A program made the translations under genes and the position numbers. The notes beneath the pieces are model-generated. The model made no database searches and was not told where the DNA came from. It saw only the letters and a list, made by a program, of their open reading frames with translations. From Strix aluco (lineage: Eukaryota > Chordata > Aves > Strigiformes > Strigidae), in the NCBI RefSeq assembly GCF_031877795.1, contig NC_133948.1, positions 15,454,948 through 15,518,947 on the forward strand: 64,000 nt of DNA, in the 5' to 3' direction. Shown in pieces: positions 35,028 to 47,814 of the stretch (positions are counted from its first letter, which is position 1; the number at the start of each line of letters is the position of its first letter).

Positions 35028-35159
35028 CACCCAGCCCTGTCCCCCACCATGTCCTGGCCTGCCAGGCCCCACTGCCCAGCAACCCTGGGGGGTCGAGGAG
35101 TGGCCGTGCCCCCCATGGCAACCGCTACCGTGCGCACAGTGGCAGGTGGCCGCGGGGCC

Positions 35160-37842
35160 ATGGAGGAGCAGGGCAGTGCGTGGCCTCGCCTCACCTTCTT
35201 CCCGCCACCCCAGAGCCGGCAGCTCAGTGGGCCCTGGTACGGGTTTGGGGGGTCCTCACACCGGCTGGGGGACCCCACACACTGTCCTGGGGCTGTGGGA
35301 GCTCTTACACGGGCTGGGGCTGTGGGAACAGGTCAGCGGGGTATGGATCAGCCCTGCCCAGCATCCTGCTCTGTGTGACATGAAGCCCCCTCTCACCCGC
35401 AGCAGCTCTGCAGACTTGGACCTCGACCAGGACAGCCCTTTGCTCGACAGCTCCCTGCCCAGTTCCACCCGCCGCCCCAGTTGCCATGCCCTGCTGCTCC
35501 TGGAGAAGAAGGTGATGGCCCCCACTTCCCCTCACCCCTCCAGGCCTTGCCAGCACTGCCCCCCGGGATGGGGTTCATGGTCCCCTCCGGCACAAGGGGA
35601 GGGTTCGTTCTGCATTTGGCTGCTGGTGGATGTTTCTTGGAAAAGCAGAGGGAGATCCCCCTCTTCTGAAGAGGTTGGCAGCGAGACCCACAGGTGACTC
35701 GAGGCTGGAGGAACATTTTGTGCGAATGCTCAGGTCTCAGTTCCTCAGAGTCCTTAAACCATGGCTTCAGCCTTCAGCACTTAGGTCTTCAGCAGGACCA
35801 GGATGTAGGTGCCAGGGCTCTCCAGGGGAGCAGGAAGCAAATGGTCAGAGGGGGCAGCTACTGGTTCTTAGGCTGCCTTCGATGTGAATGGTTGCACCTC
35901 CATCCTGACCCCAGGACACAGATGCCGTATCCTGTCTCCAAATCAACTGTGTTTTGGAAAGATAAGCTACAGGCATCGTTGGCCATGGACTGAACGTGAC
36001 TTAGATGTTGTTCCTACAATACCTAGGGAGACCAAGGGTAAATTATTAGAAATGGGTGAAGTGCTGACGTGAGACCGTGGGGACTAGGCAAAGGTTTTGC
36101 AGCATTTATCAGCCCAATCTCCCCTTTAGTGCTTCTCACTTTGAGTCCAGCAGTAACAGGTCCATTAGCAATAGCAGGCAAGAGTCTCTCCTGCAGGAAT
36201 GTGCGGGATGCCGGGTTGAGTCTGTAAGTTCAGAATTGGGATTTAGGGTGTCATTAGACATACCTGAACCTTCACGCACTGAGTAGCTCCCCTCAGCTCA
36301 CCTCTCTGCTCCTGGGCAGCAGGTTTTTTGTCCTTAGTACCCAGCCAGCACCACCTGAATCCTCGCCCCTCACCTTACTGCATATATCCCAATGAACTTT
36401 GCCTTCCTGCTTTGGTCAGAAAACCCAAGCATCATGATTTCAGTTTGTCAGTTTAAATCAAAGTTTTATAACATGGGGCTGCAGTGTCCACCCTCTTGAC
36501 TGTTTCTGGCAGAACTGTAGGGCTCTGCCCAGGGCCTGGCTTTGTGTGTGAGTCCACCTGCCTCACAGCAGTAAACTGTGCATCCCCATAGCAGTTACTA
36601 GTGAGAACAGGGAACAAAAAATTACCTGGCTTCACTTCTCAGGTGAGGTTTGTTTAAAACAGAAAGTTTAACAGAGGAATTAATGTCTGGTGGTCTCAAT
36701 TACCAGCATCTCTCATTAAAATCTGTACTTGAGACATAGAGACAACCCTAACTAGAGACAACCCTAACACGTCCCAGCTGAAGGTTGCTTTCTGCTGTTG
36801 TGGTGGTGACAGCCTTGCGAGGCAGAGTTGAGGCATCTTCTCCTCAGTTTGCTGTTCCCTAATCCCTTAACTCAGTGGACTGACAGTAACCTCTAGGTAT
36901 CTGTGTGCTGAGGAGATCCTCCGGGCCTGTAGATGTCTGTGATGTGCGAGTTTCAAGAGCTCGGGGCAGTGCAGCTGCTATGAGTGAATTAGCTCTAGCC
37001 TACAACCAAGCCCCAAGCTGTGCTGTGACGCCTGGTGCAGGTGTGCCCTGGGCTTGTGCCGCAGGCACGGACAGGTTTCTGTTCACAATCAGGTGACCCA
37101 GGGAGATGGAAACCCTCTACGGCTGGAGAGACTGCATGCCTGCAAGCGTGGAAGCCTGTGCCACACCTGTGGTGCGTGGGTGACATGGAGCTTAGTAGCT
37201 GGTCCAGTAAATTCCTGGTGAGAGCCCACTCAAACCAGATGACCACATTGTCATCGGTTGGTTTTATAATGTGGGCTTTTTGTTATTGGTGTGATGGGTT
37301 GGGTCTGAGATGCAAGAATGCACAAGAGTGTAATTACTGTCCTCCAGTCCCGCTTCTTACAGTAGTATAAAAAGAATTGTAGTCAAGGAGACAGGATGAT
37401 TTGAGTAATCTTTTTCAGACCAATGTTTAGAGTGTTACTTATGAATTTTGGAGCTTTTTTACTTGGAGGTCACCTTGAGGGATGTGGCAGGATGTCTCTC
37501 TTCCCAAAGACAAGCATCACTTTGGAATTCTTTATTTCATGGTTAGGATAGTGGCTCTAAGGTCTTATGTTTGTTTTTGTAAAGGTAAAACACTTTGAAG
37601 AGGCCAAGAAGAAGACTGAAGGTTTCTACAAACATTTAAAGCAGCAGTTTTTGAAAGAGCAGGAGAGAAAGATGGCGTGGAGGAAGAAGGCCTCTGAAAG
37701 GTTTGAAAAATCACTGGAAGTGTTCAGTCGCAGAAGTGGGAAGTTGTCCACCCCTTCCGCTGGTGGTTTGTCTGCGAGTGAAGGGACGCCCTTGGAACAT
37801 GCAGCTGCTCCTGAGGAAGAAAGGACCAAGAGACACGTCTAG
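35160..37842 (+). CDS. Unrecognised small gene, three coding exons, 147 aa, charged helical C-terminus
   Basis: I do not recognise this protein. Exons 35,160-35,236, 35,403-35,511 and 37,585-37,842 have GT/AG junctions, and phases match (2 then 0). A stop at 37,840-37,842 is followed by AATAAA at 37,949-37,954. Residues 1-26 (MEEQGSAWPRLTFFPPPQSR) are Pro-rich. Residues 27-62 are acidic then Ser/Leu-rich (DLDLDQDSPLLDSS, ending LLLLEKK). Residues 63 to about 113 form a strongly charged likely coiled coil (VKHFEEAKKKTEGFYKHLK, KEQERKMAWRKKASERF). The tail is low-complexity. There is no signal peptide or membrane segment, so it is likely soluble. It is head to head with DUSP18. Frame and composition argue for a real gene; the first exon is the weakest part, because the same frame is open upstream with other ATGs at 35,049 and 35,115. 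The function is unknown. Confidence 0.6.
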
Positions 37843-37948
37843 AGAGCTCCTCCTGCAGGCTGTCCCACTGCTCCGGCCTGTGCCTTGCCAATCTACTCGA
37901 ATTTTCTGTTTGTCCTTTTAGAAAGCTCATGCTTGATCCTGGTACAGC

Positions 37949-37954
37949 AATAAA
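37949..37954 (+). terminator. Poly(A) signal of the unrecognised 147-aa gene
   Basis: AATAAA about 107 bases after the stop, in AGCAATAAACCGG, followed by a TG-rich stretch. It supports the exon at 37,585-37,842 as terminal. Confidence 0.65.
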
Positions 37955-38395
37955 CCGGCACGATCCCTCACTCTGTCTCATGTTGCTGTCCATTTACCTT
38001 TTAAATTGACAGGGCTGCTGTGCTAGAGGGCCATGGGCTGGGGACAATTCAGGGAGCAGTGTGGCAGCTGCAGGAGTAAAACACCTCTTTGAAGGACTGG
38101 TTTGTTTTCAGGCAACAGAAAAGTGATGTGACAGGGAGAGAGTTTTTTCTTGGCTTGTGCCGTCAGAGACGATTCAAAAAACATATTTCATGGCTAGCTG
38201 GATTTCCAGAAATGGTATCAGAGGTTCAGGGAGGGTAAATGAATCTGTTGTTGGGGAAAAAGGATTGGTGACTTAAGAAGCTTAGGAGAAAAAAGAACAA
38301 GGAATGGGGTATTGAAGGAGAGTTCCTCAAGGCACTGAAGAAGTGGGTAAGAGTCAGCAGCAGATGGAGAAGGTGGTTGTAGGCAAGTAGAACTG

Positions 38396-38455
38396 ATCTG
38401 TCCTCTCTGGAATGCAGTAGATGACTGGGCTTGGGGTTGATGTCTCAAAACCCAG
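38396..38455. repeat. 60-bp repeat, second copy (see 33,993-34,052)
   Basis: Same orientation as the first copy with few mismatches. It abuts the 5' truncation point of the CR1 at 38,456. Confidence 0.7.
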
Positions 38456-38890
38456 AACTGGTGCAGGGTCTGGAGCACATGTTGTACGGGGAGCGGCTGA
38501 GGGAACTGGGGGGGGTTAGTCTGGAGAAGAGGAGGCTGAGGGGAGACCTCATGGCCCTCTACAACTCCCTGAAAGGAGGGTGCAGAGAGGGGGGATGAGT
38601 CTCTTGACCCAAGGAACAAGCGATAGGACAAGAGGGAATGGCCTCAAATTGTGCCAGGGAAGGTTTAGACTAGATATTAGGAAGCATTTTTTTACAGAAG
38701 GGGTTGTCAGACGTTGGATTGGGCTGCCCAGGGCAGGGGGGGAGTCCCCATCCCTGGAGGGGTTGAAGAGTCGGGTTGACCCAGCGCTGAGGGATCTGGT
38801 GGAGTTGGGAACTGTCAGTGTGAGGTTCATGGTTAGACTGGAGGAGCTTCAAGGTCTTTTCCAACCTAGACGATTCTGTTATTCTGTGAT
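38456..38890 (+). mobile_element. CR1 LINE 3' fragment, plus orientation
   Basis: Starts within GAACTGGTGCAGGGTCTGGA and runs through GAGAAGAGGAGGCTGAGG and GGGCTGCCCAGGGCAGG to a tail TTCTGTTATTCTGTGAT. It is 5' truncated and somewhat diverged from the copies at 18,941 and 55,041. Confidence 0.92.
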
Positions 38891-41800
38891 CAACTTTCCT
38901 TTTCCCAAACCAGAGAAACTCAGAGTAACCATTGAGTCCCTCCCAGTAGGACGGGATACAGCTCATTGTGGGAGCGCAGAGCTGGAGAGATTTACATCAT
39001 CCACTCTGGTCCCTGCGGTGCTGTAGCATTAAGTATATTTTGACTATCCTTGAAAAATGTTCATCTAACTTGTTTTTAAAAATCTGGCAGTAAAGGAGAT
39101 GCTACAGTTTCTCGAGGTGGCCTGGTTTTTCAGCCAGCATTGTAGCGTGGGGGTTTTTATAACATAAACCTTTTTTGCTTGAAATGAAGCTAATAATTTT
39201 TTATGTTTCCCCACGGCCTTGAGGGAATAATTGGATGTTGGAAGATTGCTGTCACATCCTCACTCAGTTTTTTCTTCACTGGATTAAAAAATGGTCAGTA
39301 CCTTCAAGCTGTCAAGCTCAGTTGGGATTTCTAAAGAGAATTTTCATGACTAATACGAAAGGCATACCTCAGACATCAGGACAGCACACCTGGCAAGTTA
39401 CACTCTAGTGCTCAAAAATCTGGAGGCATCAGGCCTTGATGATGAAACACTGCTTTTCAGTTTACTGTAAGACTATTTTTTTAAAGAAACAACAAACTTT
39501 TCGCTAACCTCTGGCTCTTGAAAACAGTGAAATCTTTTTATTTCTTCTTCCCTAGAGCGTTTCTAATTATTCAGCCAGACTCAGACACCTGGCAACGTTA
39601 CACATGAAGATAACTAAAAATCTTAGATTGGAAGGTGCCTGGCCAGCCTGACTTCAGGGGCTGTGCTTTCCATCTTTGGGACATCTCGGCAATAATAGGC
39701 CACCTGCAATAGTTTTGCCTTACAAGGGCTTGCAGCTAGCTGAAGGCATCTTCTCAAACTATCTCGAGGGTGCTTCATAGGACATGATCCAGGTGCTGAA
39801 AGGCTCTAGAGACACTGAATCAGGGTTTGGCACCTGAATTGGCTTCAAACCACAGATCTATAAAGTCTTGTTTTTCCTGAGTATTTAAGGCATCTTCTTG
39901 TTGTATTTCCTTCTTACACCTGTGTGTATGCCCTGCATACTGTCCTCTCCATGCACAGATCCTTCCTTCTTGACCTCACTCATGGACAGCCTGCCTCCAC
40001 CATGCTGCCATCTGGATCCTGCACCAGACCTTAGTGATGACATCCACCTGGAAAAAGAAATTACCAGCAGAGTTAACTGCCTAGAATCCCTGAATCTGCA
40101 GCTTTTGCCTGCTGCGTTTGTCCAGGAAAATGTGGATCTGTTGTTCACTGTGACAGTTGCTGGGCAGGACAGAGAGTAAATGCCTTTGGTCATGCTGGCA
40201 GCAGTGACAGACTGGTGTCTACCTACATCAGCTGGCTTGAGTAGCGCTGAATCCCAAGAAGAGATATGTTGAGGTGGAAAGCCAGAAAATGCCAACAAGC
40301 AAGTAACGCAGTACAGTTTTAGATAGGAGCCTCGAGGTTGTTACCCAGGGGTGACCTGTGCTGGCCACTCCCTGGGGTTTTCCTTGTGGGAAGATGCTGT
40401 GAGAAAAGGACTGGTTTAAAATGAACTGAGAGCTTCTGGATTTGGTCCAGACATTCGTGTGTTACCACGCAACACTTCAGCTATTGTCTGAGTATTGCCT
40501 GGAGCTCTCTCAGCTGTGAAATGTGCTATCCAGCCAAAAGTGCACCCTGGGCTCCTGCAGACCATCTATTCCAGCTCTCAGCAGTCTGGGCTGCAGCACA
40601 CCAGCCCTCCGTGGCCTTTGGACTCTCCTGTACGTGTCTGGCCTCCGCAGCATCCCAGGACAGTGAGGCTCAGTGTTTAATAATGCAATGTGAAAAACCA
40701 GTCCCTTTAGTTTGTTGTAAGTCTACAATCCAGCGAAATTCACCGTGTGCCCCCAGTTCTTGCGTTACAAGCAGCAGTGAATGATTGCTCATTTGTTGTC
40801 TCCCCATTTTCTGATTTCAGAGCCCTCAGCTTTGTCCACCCTCCATCAACCTCCTCTTCAGCATCGACACCGGGGCGGTTTCAGCTGGGCTCCGCTGTGC
40901 CGTCAGCCCAGGAGCAGTTCATCCCCGTTGCTACAGTAACAGCTTCATCCATCCATCTCCCAAAGGGCACTCACCCTCGGTGCGGTGCCTGGTATGCGGC
41001 AGCATCCTGCGGGGAGCAGGGGATGTCCCTCCCCTCTTGCTGTGGAAGCAGAGGGGCTGTGGGGCTCTAACAGTGCTCCTCTGTGCAGAGCTTACAGGGC
41101 CAGGGCTCAGCCCTTCCGAGCACCTCCCCATCCTCCCCGTGCTGGGAGAAGCCAGACACCAGTTGTCACTTCTCCACTCCACCAGCTCCATGCTGTCCTT
41201 GATCCCAGCGTCCCAGTGGCAGGAGTCGGCTCTTGCACGAGGCAGCCATCCCCGGGGTGAAGAGAAGGCACGGGGTGTGCTTGGCCCTGTCTGCCCTCGC
41301 CTCACACACCTCCTCAGCCCCATGGCCTTGAAACCAGTGGAGCTGCTGGAGCCGTAGCCCTTGCCATGGTGGGCTGTGGGCATTAGCTGGTTCCTGGACC
41401 TGGCTCTGCAGAGGCTGGGTGCTCGTGCTGATCCAGTCCTGGGTGGGCCAAGCCCACACGTGTTCCTGCTCGGCAGAGCAAGGAAGCAGCTGACATTTGC
41501 CTGGGAGACTGGAGGCTGTGACTTGCTGCAGACTCAGCAGGCAGATGCCAATCAAAATCAGTTGTTCTGATCTCAGTGCCCCCAACACCCCCAGGAAGAT
41601 TTTCCTCTCAGACAGCTGGTCTTATCGCCGCGCACAGCTGACTGCAGAGGGTGCTGCTGGCTGAGCCAGTGTCCCTCTTCACCCATGCTTCTGCCATCCA
41701 GCTCCCAGGCTGGTGCTCTCAGGCTTCTTGCTCTGAAAAGCCAGCTCAGCACCTCCAGCCCTCCTGTCTTCTCCCTCTTAAAAGTCAGTTTGCTGAGAGC

Positions 41801-44800
41801 TTACAGTAACCCCACTACACCTGTCTCCTCAGCAGACTCCATTCTGTAGGGACTCAGTGGTTTCTCTGTTCAGGTAGAGCAGAGGTGGAGGCAATGGTGG
41901 TTTGATCAGGAAAGACTCCCCAGTTCCAGCACTCCACTGTAGGGAGCCCCGAGGGGTACCTCTTATTTTTTGAATGGGAGAGGACCGTTCACCGTGGCAC
42001 AGACTGGTGAGCTCTGTGTTTTCAGCTAGAGCTGGAAGGAATGTGGAGCTGTGTCAGCACAACACTCAACACTTGCAACAGGCAGTGCTTGGAGCAGAGG
42101 GGGATGGTACTGGCTGCCTGCACCTTCGCCAGGGGAGCAGCTGAAGGCAGAGCCATAGGGCAGGTGCCATTCAGGATTATGAATCATCAAAGTGGCCTAG
42201 GGCACCAACACTGACATATAACCCATTTCCCCTCCCTGCAGCTCTGATCTCAGCATGTAGAAGCAAGCAGACAGGATCTGGGCAGAGATCTGGGCCCCTT
42301 CCCCACCTAAGAGTCTCCAAGGAGAGAAGGAGCTGATACATCCCGGGTTTGGCACACTGTGCAGTGCTCACAGATGCTCTCGGGCAGTATCAAAAGAGGC
42401 AGGTGACTCCTGCCCATAGCCCCATGCAGGCAAGACCTAGTACAGTGTGACGGGCAGGTGGGAGCGGTTTGGTTCAGCCTCATCACAGGGCAGTACTGCC
42501 TGCCTTTGGCTTAGCAGGCAGCTCCCTTGCCTGCTCGTGTACTCAAGCTTGGACCACAAATATAATATTAACAGTGTTTGTTCACTGAATGCTAAATCAC
42601 AGGAGCTTGCACTGACCTGGAACAAGCTTTGTAAACCCCCGAGATGAATGTGCAGTTGAAAAGAAATAGCAGCTCCCATGTGCCTCTCCTGAGACCAGCA
42701 CTGCAGCTTCATTGGGCTTGTTTCATGTGCATTCTGCATCATTATTACCCTCCACAGCTGCAAGAGGCTTGTAGGAAACAGCCTGAGAAACAAAATGTTA
42801 GCTGCTGCCTGCTATTCCAGCAGTGTCCCTCGGTGTCATGAGTCTCATGTCCTGTGTGCAACCAAGGACCACTCCGGGCCCCTCTGCCTGGGGGCCAGTG
42901 CAGAAACAGGAACTATTATCCCCGAAGTGGTGTTTGGGAAGTTCTGTCAAGTTTTAGCTAACCTACATTCAGCCCTAAATTAGCTGGCAAGGGAATCAGG
43001 GGATGCAGGTTATAGCTGATCCTCCACATAGCAAGAGTGACGTTCCCTCCTCCTCTGACAGGAAATAAGTGCTGAGAAAAGGGCCCAACGTTGTTATTTT
43101 TCATGATGTTCCCAGAGCCCTGCTTGAGCCTTTCTGACAGGCTCTAGGGGCTGGGGGCAGTGCAGACTCCTTCCCACCTGCTCACGATATGGAGGAGGAA
43201 CGCGTCATCCCACTGACAGAAAGACATGGGAACGAGTGGACAGAAGCTGGAGCTGCAGCCAGGCGGTGGCCAGGGATCAGTCAGCCCTGCGGATTGCCCT
43301 GGGGCTTGGTGTGGTGCCAGCAGAGCCTGGTGCAAGGCCTGGCGCAGCACCATGGTCTGGCTCCCGGGAGGGTCTCCTGAGGCTGCAGCTCCTCATGCAG
43401 AGCTCTGTGCCAGGGTGGTGGCAGCCTGTGAGGTGCTCGTGTGCCTCCAGACACAGCTGCTTCAGCTCAGCCGTGGAGCCCAGTGCTGAGGGTACTGCAG
43501 GAGTTCATCGCTTCAGAGCTCCTGGTGTGCAGAGGAGCAGGAGAAGATGCTTTCCGTCGCAGTGGTGAATCGGTTTCTGCCCACTCTGTAGCTGTGATTT
43601 GGCTGCAGCCAGAGCAAGGACGGTGGCGGGAGGGGACTGACTCTACAATGACACCAGGTTGGGGTGCTGTACCCTCCAGCAAGGCATTATTGTTTGATTC
43701 TGCTCTTTCGGTATCATTTCACAATCAGTTTTAACTGGCATAATCCATCTCCCTCCCTGCTGTCCCTTCCCTTGTCCCACACACGGGTGGGCGGCAGCAG
43801 GAGCAGGGAAATGATTTGGCCAAACCCAGGCTGGGGTGGATCGTGGCCTTCCAAGCTGACTGGCCGAGCCTGCCTGCTCCCACACACCGAGCTTTGCTTC
43901 CCTGGGCTGCAGTGGCGAGGGGTTCAGCGTCTGGAGAGTGATTCTAATGGGGGGTGAAAGCCCATATGGGGAGGTCTTTGATGTTCAGCTGTTTGGTCAC
44001 AAGGCCTTTGTGTCTGAACACAGCTGGACTCGAACAGCGGGGGACACTGTGCCTGGGCTGTACACACACGCAGGGTCTCTTGGCTCTCCCTTCCCTGCTC
44101 AGAGGTGCCCCACACCGCTCCCCTGCCCACATAGTTCGGATTCTTGCACACCTCTGTCTCAGGGCAATGATGCAGTCTGGTGGGTTTGGATGCAGCGAAT
44201 TGTTTCGGGATGGATCTGAGGTTTTTCTACATCCTGGATGAGGTGGGACTGACGCAGGTTTGGTGACGTTTCATCCAGCTCCCAAATCGACCTGGTTTCC
44301 TTCCTGGCAGAAGAGCTGTTGCCGGCCCCGAGCAATGCATGAAGCTGCAGGACGAGTCAGGCTGCTCTGGGCACGTGTCATCACACCCATCTCCGCATGC
44401 AACGCAGGGATGTCTCTAATTACCCTAATCCAGGAGGGAGTGGCACTGGTGAACAGGTCTTCCCTACTTTAAAGGAGGTTTGGATGCAACCCGCCGCTCC
44501 ACTCTTTCCATCCTCTCTCCCTCTATGTCCCAAGGACCCTTCTGTCCCTTTGGGCAAGCCGAGCGCACAGGGGCACAGGGGACTCTGCTGACGGTCACTA
44601 GGCAGTTGATCCCATCTCCAGGTCATGGCTGTAAGGAAGCACGAGCCTGCATTTCTTGGAGAGCAGTGGCCCATTTCCAGTGAAGCAATCAAGATGCTCC
44701 TCAACTTTGGAAAGAAAAAGACATTGTTTTCAAGACAGGTTTAATCGCCAAAATGTCTGCAGGACAAGTGGCAGCATTTCACAGGGTCACCCTGAAGTCC

Positions 44801-46559
44801 TTGTCAGGAAAAGCAGCAGCTCTCCATGTCTCAAGGGCTGCTTCTCTGTGCTGTGATGACTGCTGTGAGGGAAGCATCCAGCTCATGGCACATCACCTTT
44901 GTAATCTTACGGCCCTGCTGTGCTTAAATCCCATGTCTCCTGATCACCCTGCAGCCAGGAAATCATGGATCTGCTGGATCTGGCTCCAGTGTGATCACAA
45001 GATCCCATCTGTCAAATCAGAGCACAAGAAGGTGTTTCTGGACAGCTCTGTGCTTTTGTTGGAGGCTGAGGGACAGCCTGTCCCAAACTTGCAGTTAGAG
45101 CCACCCCTTCTACCTACAGCAGGCTGGGTATGTCCCAGGTTAGGGTTTGTGCTGGTGGCTGCAGTGTTTTGACCCAAACCCAGACTTAACATCACACCAA
45201 ATCCTGGTGTTGCCTTTGAACTGGTCCTTTGGATGGGTCACTGAGGGCGAGAGGTGTCCCACACATCTGGTGCTGCTTCCCCGGCCAGGCAGTGAGCTGG
45301 ATACATCCAGCCCGACACCCCAGAGCCGACACAGGCCTGCTCCTGCCTTCCTCTCCGCAGCTCTGCCCTCCTCCTGCGTCTTTGCCAGACCCGCGGTCCT
45401 GCTCTGTACAGGGAGGTGACAGACCTGGGCAAGCCTGGCCCCTCCGTGGGTGTCCTCTCATCCATCCTCACCAGTGCCAGGCCTTAAAATTCCAGCCGTG
45501 GTAGTCCCACTGCATCTCCCATCACCAGACCCTATTTGCTTTGTGTAGGGAAATAATTAAAACTGGTGATGTGCTGGACCAGCGGGCACAGTCCTCAGTG
45601 CTGGGGGTTTATTCATGGGCTCGGACACGCTATGCACAGAAATAAAAGGGACTGCTCACGCGAGGAAAGGCTGTGTGGTGCTGGACAAGGCTGCCCATGG
45701 GTGCCACAGCCGCCGTGTCACTGCTTTGTGCTTGCTCCTGCCCCCGAGGACAGAGTTGGCATCACCGGGAGCCTGGGCTGGCGTCGGCATTTTGCCAACT
45801 TTCCTCCTGGAAACCAAAGCCCTCCTCTGTCTGAACACATCCTTCTCTCTGACCACACAGTAGGGCGAGGGCAGGGCTTGTGCTCAGCTTTCAAGGACCA
45901 ACATATTCTTTGCAGACGTCGCTAATTCACGGGTAGCCAATTAATTGGGCATGTTGCGGCATCAGCATTTTAATCGGCTGGAATTTATTAGCATTTTTAT
46001 GGCCCTGAATACAAAATCCTATAATTTCTTGGTTGCTGGTGTTCCGACATTTCAAATCCCTGCTAGACTATATTCTGCCTGATTGAATACTGCAACATGG
46101 TCTGAATTTCCATAACCTTGGCCTGCCCGAGGTGTGTGAACACGCAGCGTCCTCGGCGGGTATTTCAGCGCATGGCTGCCCTTCTGCGAGCTCTCCTCAC
46201 CAGGGCCCCACGGCAAAGGCTCCCTGTCACAGCCGGTGGGTGCCGCGGATGGCTCTGCCACCGACCCCCTCGTCCTCCCGACACCTCTGTCTGTCTGTCT
46301 GTCTGTCCGGCGGGCAGCTGGCGGGCCCTTCCCCATGCTCAACGGCTCCTGGACACCGACTCCCTGACGCACTCCCCCTACTTCATTTTTGCTCTTTTAC
46401 GACTGACCAGGGCCTGGGAGACTTGATCTCGGCGGTATAAAGTTTATTCTCCGACTTATTTTTAGGACTCTCAGGAATGCACTCCTGGGGAGCCCAGAGG
46501 GAACGCTGCTGCGAGCACACGCAGCTCGGGGTGCCTCTTCTCTGCGGTAGAGCTGTCAG
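38891..46559. other. Long intergenic stretch without recognised genes
   Basis: About 7.7 kb between the CR1 and the IQCD promoter. Open frames are short and carry no domain I recognise. One possible orphan exon (39,956-40,180) is discussed as a finding. A short (TGTC)n microsatellite lies at 46,286-46,307. I see no tRNA, rRNA or named repeat. Confidence 0.5.
46286..46307. repeat. (CTGT)n microsatellite
   Basis: About five and a half tandem copies of the 4-base unit, uninterrupted, upstream of the IQCD promoter. Confidence 0.9.
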
Positions 46560-46900
46560 AAGCACAGAGCGGGACCCTCCCTCCCCACAGGCGCGCAGCG
46601 GTCCCTCCCCGCACTCCGCCCCCCGCCGCTCCCCTCTACCGGCCCGCGCCCGACAAGATGGCGACCCACCCCCTCGCGGCCGCTCGCCGCCGCGGGATGT
46701 CTCATTGGACAGCGGCGCTGCCCATCAAGCGATCGGCGGGGCAAGCGCCGATCGCCATAGGCCGTGGAGAGAGGCCCCTCCCCCGTGGGAGTTGCCTAGC
46801 AACCGAAGGCCTCTAGCGGCGGCCGGCTGGGCCGAGGCCGGACCGGGGCCGAGTGCGCTGCAGGGACCGGCGGCAGCCCGGGACCGACACCCGCCGGGAG
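46560..46900 (+). promoter_or_regulatory. IQCD: CpG-island promoter of IQCD
   Basis: A CpG-dense segment (GCCCGCGCCCGACAAGATGG, CTCGCGGCCGCTCGCCGCCG, GCGGCGGCCGGC) contains an RFX X-box. The transcription start and non-coding first exon probably lie just downstream of the X-box. The exon with the ATG begins at 47,593 after TTTTTCTTTTAG. Confidence 0.65.
46791..46803 (+). promoter_or_regulatory. IQCD: RFX X-box motif GTTGCCTAGCAAC
   Basis: A perfect palindromic match to the X-box consensus GTNRCC-N(0-3)-RGYAAC. RFX2/RFX3 with FOXJ1 activate motile-cilium genes through such sites. Its place in the CpG-island promoter of IQCD, a subunit of the ciliary dynein regulatory complex, makes it very likely functional. 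Confidence 0.82.
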
Positions 46901-47814
46901 CCGATCCCTGAGATACCCCCGACCTCCGGGCTCCTCCCTGGGCCGCTGTCCCCCCAGGACCCGGGTATATCCTCAGACGCTCCCCCGGATCCTCCTGCCC
47001 CAGCCCCCCTCGAGACCCTGCCCCTCACACGGGGGATCCTCCCCACCGGGAATCGACCCCCCCCCTCACTCTCCCACAACTGGGGGATCCTAGGGATCCC
47101 CCAGTACCCTGTTGCCCCCAGACCCAGGCCAAGGGGACCCTTTGCACACACAGCTGCCCCCTCCTCTTGCCCTTGTCCCTCCAGGCACCCAGATCCCCTC
47201 TCCCACCTCGTCCCTCTGGCAGGGCCAGGCCTGGAAGGATGGAGGTGCGTGTTTCACACCGGGCACCCTGCCTTTCCCTCCGAGGTGGCCCGAGGGACCT
47301 GCAAGCCCTTCTCCACCCACCTCTAGGGATTGCAGAGCTGCACTGCGTGCTTCTCCACCTCAGCTGCTCCTTAGAAGCAGTTGGGATCTTTCTCCCAAAG
47401 CCGGGAGTTCAGTACTCTCCTGCCTTCCCATGGGTGTTCAACAGCCTCTCTGGGAGAGACCCGTTCTGATGCATGACCCCAGGTCTTGACCCTGTGTCCA
47501 GACCCAGCAAGAGCTCTGGTGTAATCTGAAACTCCCCCCCATTTTCCCAAGTTACATTGTTTCTCTAATGCTGTCACCATGTTTTTCTTTTAGAGATAAA
47601 ATCCAAGAAAGAAGAACATGTGACAGCAGCAGCAGAGGGACCTTGATGTTCTTTGACCCAGTCTTACCTTGTGTAAGAGATGTCGTGTCCTTTCTAGACC
47701 TCAAAGCACTCCGCTCACAAATGTTTAACTGAAGTCATTGAAACAGGGAATCCAGCTGTATTCCAAGTGTCATCTCAGGACGCGAAGCAAAGAAACAATC
47801 CCTTGGTGAAGGGC

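Noticed and set aside
35106-35122. Possible second X-box (GTGCC...GGCAAC) at the promoter of the unknown gene
   Set aside because: Only the GGCAAC half fits RGYAAC. The left half fails the GTNRCC consensus, so it is at best a half-site.
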